A DNA stretch of 17,450 nucleotides from Candidatus Bathyarchaeota archaeon (GCA_016934355.1 JAFGTA010000082.1:1-17450); one strand, 5' to 3'. Numbered from the stretch's first letter, positions 5,876-13,832 are shown. The notes: generated by a model not told the origin, from the sequence alone. Made by a program: numbers and translations.

Positions 5876-7129
5876 ATGAAGACAAGATCAGCGCTGCTGA
5901 TGACGACCCTAGCCCTACTGCTTGCGCCGGCCGTCCACGCCCAGGATTATACCCCAAAGACGCTGGACGTGCTCATCTACGGCGACGGCGTCGCCCAGAT
6001 CGGCTACGCGGCGGAGACTGACCCCTCGCTTGTTAGGGTTGACATCGGGTTGCCGGGTTTCCCCTACGAGAGCCTGCTTGTGGTTGACCAGGACGGGCTG
6101 CCTCTCGACGCCTCGGTCTACGAAGATGGCGTAACGGTGGACACATTGGGCTCCACTGGCGTGGAGCTCACCTACCTGACGTCCTCCCTTACGAGCAAGA
6201 CAGGGTCGATCTGGACACTGAACGTATCATCGGCGATATCCGTGGGCATCACCCTCCCAGAGGGAGCCACCATCATAAACCTCAGCGACGTCCCCATAGA
6301 GATTGGCACCGTGGAGGACAAGCCGTTCCTCAGGATGCTCCCCGGCGAGATATCGGTTTCCTACCTAACCAGCGTCTTCGACGTCAGGGGTAAGTCCGAG
6401 GACGCCATCGCGGAGGCGCAGCAGCACATTCAGTGGCTGCTCGACGAGGGGCTTATCTTAACGGAGGCGGTGAGCCTGTTCCAGCAGGCTGTCGAAGCCT
6501 TCGACCAATCCGACTACTCAGGGGCTCTTCAGCTCGCGGGTGAATCGATAGACACGGCGGACGAGGCCCAGGCTGAAGCCGTGCAGGCGGCGGAGATGAT
6601 AGCCGCTGCAACCCTAGCCGTGTCGGAGGCGGTGTCCGATGGGAGGACGGGGGGCGTCTCAGACGCTCAGCAGCTTCTGGCGCAGGCGACGTCCGCGTAC
6701 GGAGACGGCGAGTACTCGGCCGCCTACGGCTACGCCTCTCAGAGCCAGGCCGCCGCCATGAACGCCGAGAAGCCGCAGAGCTATACGCTGTACATCGGCG
6801 CAGGGATAGCGGCGTTAGTCTTGGGCGCCGGGCTCTTCCTCCGCGTCAACAGGCGTGAAGGCTCTACTGGAGAGAAGGAGCTGCTTGAAGTGGACCTAGA
6901 CGCGTTGTTCGAGGACAACCCCGAGCTGCGGATGGACGACAGGGAGATAATCAAGTTTATAGCCGAGTCCGGTGGCGAGCTGTTCGCCAACGAGATAAGG
7001 GAGAGGTTCGACATCCCCCGGACCAGCGCCTGGAGGAGGATCAGGCGGCTGGAGAGCCTGGAGATCATAGAGGAGAGGAAGGTGGGAGGCCAGAGCCTCA
7101 TCAGCATCCACATGAGGTACCGGAAGTGA
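5876..7129 (+). CDS. Membrane-anchored one-component regulator: exported ectodomain, one TM helix, cytoplasmic winged helix
   Basis: A 417-residue type I membrane protein. Signal peptide at residues 1-22 (MKTRSALLMTTLALLL, cleavage after VHA). A beta-rich ectodomain follows (about 26-170), of a kind often seen in archaeal membrane wHTH proteins. Then comes a helical stretch (about 173-299) with two copies of a motif like A-x3-F-x-Q-S-D-Y-x2-A-L-x2-A (about 193-231 and 263-295). One membrane helix (303-323), a charged linker, and a C-terminal winged helix (351-417: ANEIRERFDIPRTSAWRRIR, then IIEERKVGG in the wing) complete it. The inferred role is direct signal transfer from outside the cell to DNA without phosphorelay. 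ATG 5876 is preferred over GTG 5864 because it gives a clean signal peptide and has GGTGG eight bases upstream. The next gene encodes a secreted protein with the same helical motif, likely a partner. The signal and regulon are unknown. Confidence 0.75.
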   Translation: MKTRSALLMTTLALLLAPAVHAQDYTPKTLDVLIYGDGVAQIGYAAETDPSLVRVDIGLPGFPYESLLVVDQDGLPLDASVYEDGVTVDTLGSTGVELTYLTSSLTSKTGSIWTLNVSSAISVGITLPEGATIINLSDVPIEIGTVEDKPFLRMLPGEISVSYLTSVFDVRGKSEDAIAEAQQHIQWLLDEGLILTEAVSLFQQAVEAFDQSDYSGALQLAGESIDTADEAQAEAVQAAEMIAAATLAVSEAVSDGRTGGVSDAQQLLAQATSAYGDGEYSAAYGYASQSQAAAMNAEKPQSYTLYIGAGIAALVLGAGLFLRVNRREGSTGEKELLEVDLDALFEDNPELRMDDREIIKFIAESGGELFANEIRERFDIPRTSAWRRIRRLESLEIIEERKVGGQSLISIHMRYRK

Positions 7130-7170
7130 GAGACGTGAAACACCTGTTCCGCCCCATTCCTGCGGGTTCC

Positions 7171-7178
7171 TATAATAC
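7171..7178 (+). promoter_or_regulatory. TATA box of the secreted coiled-coil protein gene
   Basis: tataatac centred 29-30 bp before ATG 7204, predicting a start at 7201-7204 and a leaderless or three-base-leader mRNA. It shows that this gene can be transcribed separately from the regulator gene ending at 7129. Confidence 0.55.
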
Positions 7179-7203
7179 CGCCGCGGGAAGACGTAGTGAC
7201 AGG

Positions 7204-8610
7204 ATGAACAGGACAAGAATAGCCGCGGCGTTCATGCTGGCGCTGATATGCGTTTCAGCGGGCTTATCAGTGTACGCCCAGCCGCAGCTGTCATCAAGTG
7301 CAGCGAACGTCTACGCCCAGCCCAGCGGAGCCTACGCAGTCAGCGGAACAGCGAGAGCTGGGGCGCTGGTGACAGTGGAGTTCACTGGCTCAAACGGCGA
7401 CACCTACTGCTACAACTTCACGGTTCAGGCGTCCGGCACGTTCACGACCGATGTGCCGCTGCCTGAGGACATGAGCCCCGACCTGTACATCGTCCAGGCC
7501 CGAGTGGGGGAGGAAACGGTTCACTCCTCCAGAGTTCTCGTCTCCCCCATGAGGCCCCTGGATGTGCTCCAGAACATGGTGGAGGCCATCCAGCGGACGA
7601 AGCAGGCGCTCGAGGTGTACATGGCCGGGCTCGAGGAGAGCGGTGGAGAGGCGCCCTCGCAGGTGAGAGAGGCTTACCGCGACGCCATTGAGGCGCTTGA
7701 GCAGGCGCGCCGTTACTACGGCGACGAACAGTACGAGGCCGCGCTTACGCAGGCAAGGAGAGCCCAGACCCTGTTCCAGAGGGCGTTTAAGGCCGTCACG
7801 GAGCCGGAGGCGTCCACGACAGACGCGGCTCCCTCCCCGGAGATAACTAGAGCAAGGAAGATGCTCGATGAGCTGTGGAAGGTTTCGCAGAGGTTAACCG
7901 ATAACGGGTACAACGCCTCGGCTCTCAACAGGGCGCTACGCGAGGTGGAGGCGCAGATAGATGAGGCCGAGCGGATGCATAACGCGGGCGACCGTGAGGG
8001 AAGCCAGCGCCGAATCAAGGCCGCCATCGAGTCCATGAACAGGCTGAGGACGAGGCTGGAGCAGCTGTTCCAGCAGGTCAAGGCACGGCTGGCGGCTAGG
8101 TACAGCGAGGACATGGCGAACAGGGTGGAGGCGATGCGTACGACCCTGAGCCAGTACCAGAACAGGATATCCGTGAGCGAGAGGTCCAGCGCGTTGAACA
8201 CGCTTCAGGCGACGGAGCAGAAGCTCAGCCAGCTCAAGGCGAGCCTCCAATCCGGTAACTTGGAGATGGAGACGCTTGAGGAGCTGAGCGACGACATAGA
8301 CGAGGCGGCGTCCAACGTCCTCGACGACGAGACTAGGAACACCCTCAGAGAGATCGATAAGGCACAGGCAAAGATAGAGGCCCTGAAGAGGCTGGAGCGG
8401 ATGGGCTACACGCTGAGCCCCACACTCGCCGACAGCCTCAGGAGGCAGTACACGCTGCTGGAGCTTCTGAAGATGAGGCTCATGAACAGCACACAGCTTG
8501 CGCAGGCTCAGCCAACTGATTCTTCGAACAGAACAATCACCAAGACGAACCCGAGCAACGAGACAAACTCGAAAACGGAAGACAACACCGCCGCGTCGCT
8601 GACTCCCTAA
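7204..8610 (+). CDS. Secreted coiled-coil protein with an N-terminal beta domain
   Basis: No named family is recognised. The 468-residue product has a signal peptide (1-25, cleavage after VYA), a small Ig-like beta domain (about 38-113, beginning AVSGTARAGALVTVEFTGSNG), then a long, mostly helical, heptad-rich region (about 118-435) with alternating Ala/Leu and charged residues. Two segments, about 155-197 (AYRDAIEALEQARRYYGDEQ) and 237-284, repeat the A-x-G-D-x-x-x-A helical motif seen in the preceding protein. The tail (436-468) is Ser/Thr/Asn-rich with sequons, and there is no C-terminal membrane anchor. Five N-x-S/T sequons (NFT, NAS, NST, NRT, NET) suggest glycosylation outside the cell. 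VYAQP occurs twice (23-27, 36-40), so there may be two cleavage sites. ATG 7204 was chosen for its signal peptide and TATA box; an open frame from GTG 7126 would put 26 residues ahead of the signal. Likely a surface partner or ligand of the upstream regulator, an inference from context and shared repeats. Confidence 0.7.
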   Translation: MNRTRIAAAFMLALICVSAGLSVYAQPQLSSSAANVYAQPSGAYAVSGTARAGALVTVEFTGSNGDTYCYNFTVQASGTFTTDVPLPEDMSPDLYIVQARVGEETVHSSRVLVSPMRPLDVLQNMVEAIQRTKQALEVYMAGLEESGGEAPSQVREAYRDAIEALEQARRYYGDEQYEAALTQARRAQTLFQRAFKAVTEPEASTTDAAPSPEITRARKMLDELWKVSQRLTDNGYNASALNRALREVEAQIDEAERMHNAGDREGSQRRIKAAIESMNRLRTRLEQLFQQVKARLAARYSEDMANRVEAMRTTLSQYQNRISVSERSSALNTLQATEQKLSQLKASLQSGNLEMETLEELSDDIDEAASNVLDDETRNTLREIDKAQAKIEALKRLERMGYTLSPTLADSLRRQYTLLELLKMRLMNSTQLAQAQPTDSSNRTITKTNPSNETNSKTEDNTAASLTP

Positions 8611-8612
8611 GG

Positions 8613-8620
8613 AAAAATAC
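8613..8620 (+). promoter_or_regulatory. TATA box of the LarA-like gene
   Basis: aaaaatac centred about 28 bp before the GTG at 8645, in the 34-bp gap after the coiled-coil gene. This predicts a leaderless mRNA starting at or next to the GTG; no ribosome site precedes it. Confidence 0.5.
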
Positions 8621-8644
8621 TTCTCCTATAGAAGCCAATACACA

Positions 8645-9889
8645 GTGATCACCTTGGTTGACTGCTGGCTTCCCTACGGCGAGACCCAAGTCTACGTCTC
8701 CGTGGACATGGACAACCTCATTAAAATACTTGAACCAGAAACCGGGCGCGAGCCCAGACAGGTGGCGGAGGAGATATCCCTTGCCCTCGACGAGCCCACA
8801 GGCTCCGGCACGCTGGACGAGCTGGTCAAGCCGGACTGCCGCGTAGCCATAGCCGTCGACGGCTCCATGGAGCCGGGCATAGCGTCACAAGCCGTGGCAG
8901 CCATCGTCAAACAACTCGTTGAACTCATCGTGCCACGGGACAGGATCACCGTAATCGTGGGGAACGCCGAGAGGGAGAGCGGCAGGACGAGGCTGGTCAA
9001 CGCCTTAACCGAGGCCAGCGGCGTGGGGCAGGTGCGGCTTGTGAACCACACTAGGACGTCGACCAACCTCGGGGAGGCAGGGAGCACCATCGGCGGAACG
9101 ACCGTGAGGCTCAACAGGGACTACCTGGACGCGACGCTGCGTATCGCCGTAGGCGAGACGAGGATGGACAGCCACGTGGGGTTCACCGGCGCATACGCCG
9201 CGCTGCTTCCAGGCATAGCCTCCATCCAGACCATCCAGGACATCAGGAAACTCTACTTCAAATCCGAGGTCACCCCCGGCGTCATCGAGCTGAACCCCAT
9301 AAAGGAGGAGACCGTGGAGGCGGCGAAGACCGCGGGAATAGACTTCGCCGTCAACCTGGCCGTCGACCCCAGCGGCGGCTTCATGGGCGCCTACGCGGGC
9401 GGCTTCGAGGAGTCGTGGGGTCAGGCCGTCACCCAGCTTGGAGGCAGCTACGAGGTCAAGGCTGAGGGGAACGCCGACATCACGGTGGTGAGCGCCGGGG
9501 GAGACCGCTTCGACTACAGCCTCTACAAGACGGCGTGGGCTCTCGCTGGCGCAGCCGCCGTCACCAAGCGGAACGGGTCTATACTTCTCCTCGGGGAGTG
9601 CACCGAGGGGCTTGGGGCGGACTCATTCACCAAGCTGTCGCGGGTCATGGACCTATCAGAGTTCGAGAGAAGATACGAGTACGGCGCCGAGGCGCTGCAG
9701 CTTATCAGGAAGGTCACCCACAGCAACAGGGTAATACTGGTGTCGGCGCTGCCCCAGTACCTCGTGGAGCCCCTCGGGATGGAGGCAGCTAGGACGACCA
9801 ACGAGGGCTACGAGCGGGCGATGGGTGGCCGCCGCGGGAGAGGCACCTACGTCATACCCTACGGGTGCACCACCAAGGCCGTGCAGTAG
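8645..9889 (+). CDS. LarA/DUF2088-family protein lacking the canonical nickel-pincer residues
   Basis: A 414-residue protein of the LarA (lactate racemase)/DUF2088 superfamily. Family landmarks are AIAVDGSMEP (68-77), the IVGNAERESGR turn (104-114), LGEAGSTIGGTTVRLNRDYLD (142-161), then SHVGFTGAYAALLPGIAS (176-193). LarA racemases use a nickel pincer nucleotide held by a Lys thioamide and a His ligand, with two catalytic His. Here His177 matches one catalytic His, but the Arg of the DxTR motif is replaced (GSMEP), the HR motif reads ER (Glu109), the GGRK lysine is Ala, and the histidine sixteen residues later is Arg (QDIRK). By this reading it is unlikely to be a nickel racemase and may have another activity or only bind a ligand. 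The GTG 8645 start fits the TATA box 28 bp upstream. No larB/larC/larE genes are nearby. The family call is good; loss of the site rests on my alignment from memory. Confidence 0.72.
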   Translation: MITLVDCWLPYGETQVYVSVDMDNLIKILEPETGREPRQVAEEISLALDEPTGSGTLDELVKPDCRVAIAVDGSMEPGIASQAVAAIVKQLVELIVPRDRITVIVGNAERESGRTRLVNALTEASGVGQVRLVNHTRTSTNLGEAGSTIGGTTVRLNRDYLDATLRIAVGETRMDSHVGFTGAYAALLPGIASIQTIQDIRKLYFKSEVTPGVIELNPIKEETVEAAKTAGIDFAVNLAVDPSGGFMGAYAGGFEESWGQAVTQLGGSYEVKAEGNADITVVSAGGDRFDYSLYKTAWALAGAAAVTKRNGSILLLGECTEGLGADSFTKLSRVMDLSEFERRYEYGAEALQLIRKVTHSNRVILVSALPQYLVEPLGMEAARTTNEGYERAMGGRRGRGTYVIPYGCTTKAVQ

Positions 9890-9924
9890 CCACCCGTGTG
9901 TCTGTGCCCTCTTCTGGCAATCCC

Positions 9925-9930
9925 TTAAAC
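9925..9930 (+). promoter_or_regulatory. Possible TATA box of the histidine kinase gene
   Basis: ttaaac after a pyrimidine-rich stretch, predicting a start near 9954. That is downstream of the GTG codons at 9944-9949 but upstream of TTG 9968, favouring the latter as start. Confidence 0.35.
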
Positions 9931-9967
9931 CGGCTCCCCATGGGTGGTGTGTCGGGGACTAGCTGCA

Positions 9968-12148
9968 TTGGAGGTACTACTGCTAAACCTACTGCTAGCG
10001 ATACTTGCGTCGATCCTAGCGATATACATGGCGTCCACGAGGCAGCACAGGAGGGCAAGACTCACCGCCGTCCTACTCCTAGCGGGGGCACTCTGGTGCT
10101 ACGGCTACGGGCTGGAGATGTTCTTCACGAGCCTCGAGGACAAGCTGTTCTGGGCCAAGTTCCAGTTCATCGGGCGGGCCATGGTGAACGCGTACCCGTT
10201 GTTCCTCTTCAACTACTTCGAGGACGACAGGTACATCACGAGGAGGAACGTGGCGCTCCGAAGCGTCGTGCCCGCAGCCATCGTTTTACTCGCCTTCACA
10301 AACGGCGCCCATGGACTGGTCTTCGAGGCGGCAACGATAAACCTTCTCGACCTTAACGGCCCCCTGATCATAACACGGGGCTTCGCCTTCAACCTGTTCC
10401 AGTTGTACATGTACGTCATGATCGCATCCGCAAACATCTACGCTATCAGGCGGATCAGCGAGAAGCACAGCAACTCAATTAGGATATTCATCGGGGGCCT
10501 CGGGATAGCGTCGGTGCCCCTCATCGCTTCCTTCTACACGGACTTCTATGTAAATAACACTCAGGTGTCCTACATGTCCCTAGCCTTCACTGCCCCCATA
10601 CTTTTACTGATGTTCCTGGTGCCTTCGCGGTTCAGGCTCGGCTCGGTGCTGCCTCTGGCGTACGCCTCGATGATCGGCGGCATGGGCGACATGGTGCTCG
10701 TCTCCAACATGGCCGGAAAGGTTTTCCACGTGAACCCGTCGGCACGTGAAAAGCTGAGCGAAATACATCAGATTCCCGCCGACACGGTGGAAGGTAAACC
10801 CGTTTCAAGCCTAATACCCCAGTTGAATGAGGCACACGGCTCGCCACCCCCCGAGGGTTCAGTCGTGGCTCTTGGCGGCGGCCACTACCACCTATCCAGC
10901 TTCATGCTCAGGAACCGGAGAGGCAAGGCCAACGCGAACGTCTACGTGCTAAGGGACATCTCAGACAGGATAAGGGTCGAGGACAACCTCCAGACCCTGC
11001 ACCTCTATGCCACAGAGATAGCGAAGGCGGCTGACATGGAAGACATCGGCGAGATAACGTACCAGACCCTGTACGACTCTCTCGGGTTCAAGGCCGGCGG
11101 CCTCATAGTCGCCAGCGATGGATGCATGTCTCCGCAGAAGACGTGGGGCGTGAACGACGTATGGGTGAACACGTCCCTGATACCCAGCCACGGCGTAACC
11201 GATCTCGACGGCGAATCAAAGATAAACGAGATACAGGGCGAGTCCATCGACTACGCGCCCTACCAGTCGATGCTCATCACTCCGATCAGCTCAGAGTCCG
11301 ATTCATTCGGCTTCCTCTTCGTCCTCGAGAAGAACAGGGACCGCTTCGACTCTACTGACAGGATGCTCCTTGAGACCCTGTCGAGGCATCTGGCCTCGTC
11401 GTTCATCAGGCTAAACCACGAGAAACAGCTGAAGGAGATACAGAAGAAGGAGATCAAGCAGATACTCGAGGGCGCGAACAGGGTCTCGAGCCTTGTCCGA
11501 CACGACCTCCGGGGCCCCCTCCAGACTATCAGGAACGCCTCGTACCTCATCAAGAAGAGCCCCGCGAACATAGAGCAGATGGCCCCAGTAATAGACAAGA
11601 GCGTCGACTACATGGTGAAGGTCCTCGAGGACCTGTCGTACACGGACCACAAGACCCTGGACAAGGTGAATCTCGACCTCAACAACCTCATAATCCAGAG
11701 CCTACGCCAGATCATCATACCCCACGGTGTGGAGATAAAGACAAACTTCACGAAGGAGATAAAGTGCCCAGTCGACAAGGTGAGCATCCATAGGGTGTTC
11801 GATAACCTGATACGGAACTCCATAGACGCGATGCCTAAAGGGGGCACACTCAGCGTTTCGACGGAGAGACAGGAAAACGTTGTCGAGCTGGTCGTCGAGG
11901 ACACCGGCCAAGGCATCGAGAACCTCAGAGACGTCTCCGTGCCGTTCAAGACGACGAAGAGGAACGGCATGGGGCTGGGCCTCGTGTCGTGTAGGCAGGC
12001 GGTTGAGGCTCACGGCGGCTCCATCAGGGTGGAGTCAGAGGTAGGGGTCGGCACGAGGTTCATCATCGATCTGCCGTGTCAGTGCAGCCTAGACCCGCCT
12101 CAGAAGGGGATCAACGCCACCAGCGTCAACGCTATGATCAAGAGGTAG
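9968..12148 (+). CDS. Membrane sensor histidine kinase (7TM - PAS - GAF - HisKA - HATPase)
   Basis: About 726 residues. Residues 1-222 form roughly seven membrane helices resembling the 7TM histidine-kinase N-terminal sensor. A PAS domain follows (about 232-337, GDMVLVSNMAGKVFHVNPSA), then a GAF-like domain (about 342-482) and a coiled linker. The dimerisation domain has phosphoacceptor His512 in VRHDLRGPL. The ATP-binding domain (567-703) has N-box FDNLIRNSIDAM, G1 VEDTGQGI (Asp645) and G2 GMGLGL (667-672). All catalytic motifs are intact. It senses an unknown cue in or near the membrane and should phosphorylate a response regulator, but none is encoded nearby, so it is an orphan kinase. The start is uncertain: GTG 9944/9947 are in frame, but the TATA-like ttaaac at 9925-9930 and a GGGGA at 9953-9957 favour TTG 9968. 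The C-terminal ~16 codons overlap the end of the convergent protease gene. Confidence 0.85.
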   Translation: MEVLLLNLLLAILASILAIYMASTRQHRRARLTAVLLLAGALWCYGYGLEMFFTSLEDKLFWAKFQFIGRAMVNAYPLFLFNYFEDDRYITRRNVALRSVVPAAIVLLAFTNGAHGLVFEAATINLLDLNGPLIITRGFAFNLFQLYMYVMIASANIYAIRRISEKHSNSIRIFIGGLGIASVPLIASFYTDFYVNNTQVSYMSLAFTAPILLLMFLVPSRFRLGSVLPLAYASMIGGMGDMVLVSNMAGKVFHVNPSAREKLSEIHQIPADTVEGKPVSSLIPQLNEAHGSPPPEGSVVALGGGHYHLSSFMLRNRRGKANANVYVLRDISDRIRVEDNLQTLHLYATEIAKAADMEDIGEITYQTLYDSLGFKAGGLIVASDGCMSPQKTWGVNDVWVNTSLIPSHGVTDLDGESKINEIQGESIDYAPYQSMLITPISSESDSFGFLFVLEKNRDRFDSTDRMLLETLSRHLASSFIRLNHEKQLKEIQKKEIKQILEGANRVSSLVRHDLRGPLQTIRNASYLIKKSPANIEQMAPVIDKSVDYMVKVLEDLSYTDHKTLDKVNLDLNNLIIQSLRQIIIPHGVEIKTNFTKEIKCPVDKVSIHRVFDNLIRNSIDAMPKGGTLSVSTERQENVVELVVEDTGQGIENLRDVSVPFKTTKRNGMGLGLVSCRQAVEAHGGSIRVESEVGVGTRFIIDLPCQCSLDPPQKGINATSVNAMIKR

Positions 12149-13233
12149 AGCAGGAAGCCCAGCCTCCTGGAGGTGCTGAGGGGGGACAGGTCGTCCAGAG
12201 GCTCCATGGACTCGGCGCCCTCCCTCATGAGGAAGAAGGCCACCACCACCCCCATAATCATGTAACCCGAGACCACCAGGAGAATAACGCCTGCGACGCT
12301 GACGATCTTATGGGACTCCCTCCCCACAAGAGCCCTCACAACGTGGCCTCCGTCGAGCTGCCACGCCGGGATCAGGTTGATGAACGTAAGCACGCAGCCC
12401 ACCCACGCCGCGAAGGCGACAGGGTGCATTATCAGCGCATAGCCCTCCGGAGTCGGCCTGATCCAGTCTGACAGATACTCCAGTACCTTCGGCAGAGGAA
12501 TCTGCTGGAACCTGACATCGGCGAAACCTCTCATCCACTCGACGACCTGACTCTGGGGCACCACGAAGCTGAGCCTCAGCCCGACCACCGCCATCAACAT
12601 CGTCACGAGGAACCCCGCAATGGGGCCGCTTATCCCGAGGTCGAAAAGCATGTCCCTGTTCACAGGGGGCTCACGCTGGGTAATCACGGCGCCGAGGGTG
12701 CCGCCCATCCCGGGGGGCGCCGGGATGAAGTAGGGGAGGCTCGCCTCGATGCCCCTCCTCGTCGAGATGTACCTGTGCCCGAGCTCGTGCAGCCCGAATA
12801 TTGTGATAATGGCGAAGGTGAAGAGAAGGGCGTTAAGAAACACGGGGGTGCCCCTCATGAGGGACTCGGTGAGCACCGGGTTATTACTCCTTATGTAGCC
12901 GTCGATAAACACCGTGACCACGGTGGCCGCGAAGAGAACGAGGTTCCGCCGATAATCGCCTGGGTCGAACTCCTCCCTGCCGAGGATCGATATCTGGTAG
13001 CTGTCCACGATCCACCTGATCCTCGGGAGATAGCCCAACGGCCTCAGGTCGTCGGCGAGGGCCCTGAACGCGTCCTTCATGAGGTTCTGCCTGAACCCCT
13101 TACCACGGGTCCTCACTATGAAGGTCGGCGTGGTCCGCTCCCAGTAGGGCTCGACGACGTCGAACCGGTTCTCCACAGCCTCGACGTACCGGGGGTCCAT
13201 CACACGCTGGGGCCCGGGCTCCTGCTCTCCCAT
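12100..13233 (-). CDS. Site-2 protease family membrane metalloprotease (peptidase M50)
   Basis: A 377-residue polytopic zinc protease that cleaves substrates within the membrane. A cytosolic N-terminal domain of about 95 residues precedes the first helix (98-114). The zinc site HELGH is at 149-153 in a helix starting FTFAIITIFG. SLPYFIPAPPGMGGTLGAVI (165-184) is the conserved loop after it. The third ligand lies in NLIPAWQLDGG (286-296, Asp294). C-terminal helices at about 311-336 and 358-376 complete the fold. All catalytic residues are present. In bacteria and archaea such enzymes release membrane-tethered factors, and this window holds two membrane-anchored wHTH proteins that could in principle be substrates; that link is speculative. 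The start at ATG 13233 has a weak TATA-like CTTTTTAG (13264-13257) 27 bp upstream, consistent with a leaderless mRNA; ATG 13200 is an alternative. The 3' end overlaps the histidine kinase gene by 49 bp. Confidence 0.9.
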   Translation of the reverse strand: MGEQEPGPQRVMDPRYVEAVENRFDVVEPYWERTTPTFIVRTRGKGFRQNLMKDAFRALADDLRPLGYLPRIRWIVDSYQISILGREEFDPGDYRRNLVLFAATVVTVFIDGYIRSNNPVLTESLMRGTPVFLNALLFTFAIITIFGLHELGHRYISTRRGIEASLPYFIPAPPGMGGTLGAVITQREPPVNRDMLFDLGISGPIAGFLVTMLMAVVGLRLSFVVPQSQVVEWMRGFADVRFQQIPLPKVLEYLSDWIRPTPEGYALIMHPVAFAAWVGCVLTFINLIPAWQLDGGHVVRALVGRESHKIVSVAGVILLVVSGYMIMGVVVAFFLMREGAESMEPLDDLSPLSTSRRLGFLLYLLIIALTLVALIPF

Positions 13234-13256
13234 CCAACTTATCTTGATCCGGAACC

Positions 13257-13303
13257 CTAAAAAGCATCCCTGGGTCCAATCCCGAATTATTTAAATCTAT
13301 AAA
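13257..13303. promoter_or_regulatory. Divergent promoters of the site-2 protease and Ard1-type genes
   Basis: Minus strand: CTTTTTAG (13264-13257), 27 bp before ATG 13233. Plus strand: the AT block attatttaaatctataaa (13286-13303). Its two TATA-like cores, tttaaat (13290-13296) and ctataaa (13297-13303), point to starts near 13319 and 13327, around the two candidate TTG codons. Confidence 0.5.
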
Positions 13304-13314
13304 GGCTCACCTTT

Positions 13315-13818
13315 TTGGGAACCGATTTGACCGATACGGGGTTCCACGTACGGGTGTTCAGGTCGGACGACCTGGAACGCGTGATGCAGATCAACACGGC
13401 TTGCCTACCCGAGAACTATAGCACCTACTTCTACAGGGACCTCTACCAGAAGTACCCCGACACGTTCATGGTGGCCGAGGCAGACGGGGCGATACAGGGA
13501 TACATCATGCTGCGGATAGAGCGGGGCTGGTCTAAGATCGGTAAGCTCACCCCCGCGAAGCTCGCCCACGTCGTATCCATCGCGGTGATGGAGGACTACC
13601 GTAGGCGGGGCATCGGTAAGGAACTCATCGTCCAGGCGATGAGGAGGGCACGCGAGATATACGGGTCGTCCGAGGGCTACCTGGAGGTCAGGATAAGCAA
13701 CGAACCTGCGATAGGGCTCTACGAGAAGCTCGGGTTCCAGAAGGTGAAGCGGAACTACGGCTACTACATGGACGGCGAGGACGCCTGGGTCATGGCTTTC
13801 CTCATCGAGGGCCTTTAG
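13315..13818 (+). CDS. ard1: Protein N-terminal acetyltransferase, archaeal Ard1/RimI type
   Basis: A 167-residue GNAT enzyme that transfers acetyl from acetyl-CoA to the alpha-amino group of proteins in the cytosol. The sequence closely follows the Sulfolobus Ard1 pattern: QGYIMLRIERGWSKIGKL (61-78), AHVVSIAVMEDYRRRGIGKEL (84-104) with the acetyl-CoA loop R-R-R-G-I-G-K, EVRISNEPAIGLYEKLGF (124-141) and the C-terminal GYYMDGEDAWVMA (149-161), including the archaeal insert before beta 4. Automated pipelines often name such proteins RimI (ribosomal S18 acetyltransferase); the archaeal enzymes are broader and NatA-like. The start is TTG 13315 or TTG 13327; the 27-bp distance from the ctataaa core favours a leaderless start at 13327, but the N-terminus before HVRVFRSDD is not diagnostic, so I kept the longer form. 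Divergent from the site-2 protease. Confidence 0.9.
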   Translation: MGTDLTDTGFHVRVFRSDDLERVMQINTACLPENYSTYFYRDLYQKYPDTFMVAEADGAIQGYIMLRIERGWSKIGKLTPAKLAHVVSIAVMEDYRRRGIGKELIVQAMRRAREIYGSSEGYLEVRISNEPAIGLYEKLGFQKVKRNYGYYMDGEDAWVMAFLIEGL

Positions 13819-13824
13819 GAACCG

Positions 13825-13832
13825 TTATTTAC
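13825..13832 (+). promoter_or_regulatory. TATA-like box before the 52-residue membrane protein gene
   Basis: ttatttac directly after the Ard1 stop, predicting a start near 13855. The short leader holds GGTG (13854-13857), five bases before ATG 13863. Confidence 0.4.

Noticed and set aside
7126..7203. Extension of the secreted coiled-coil protein back to GTG 7126
   Set aside because: It would place 26 residues before a clean signal peptide and would translate across the TATA box at 7171-7178.
12775..13260. A 161-codon plus-strand frame
   Set aside because: It runs antisense to the site-2 protease, including its HELGH region, and has no family resemblance.
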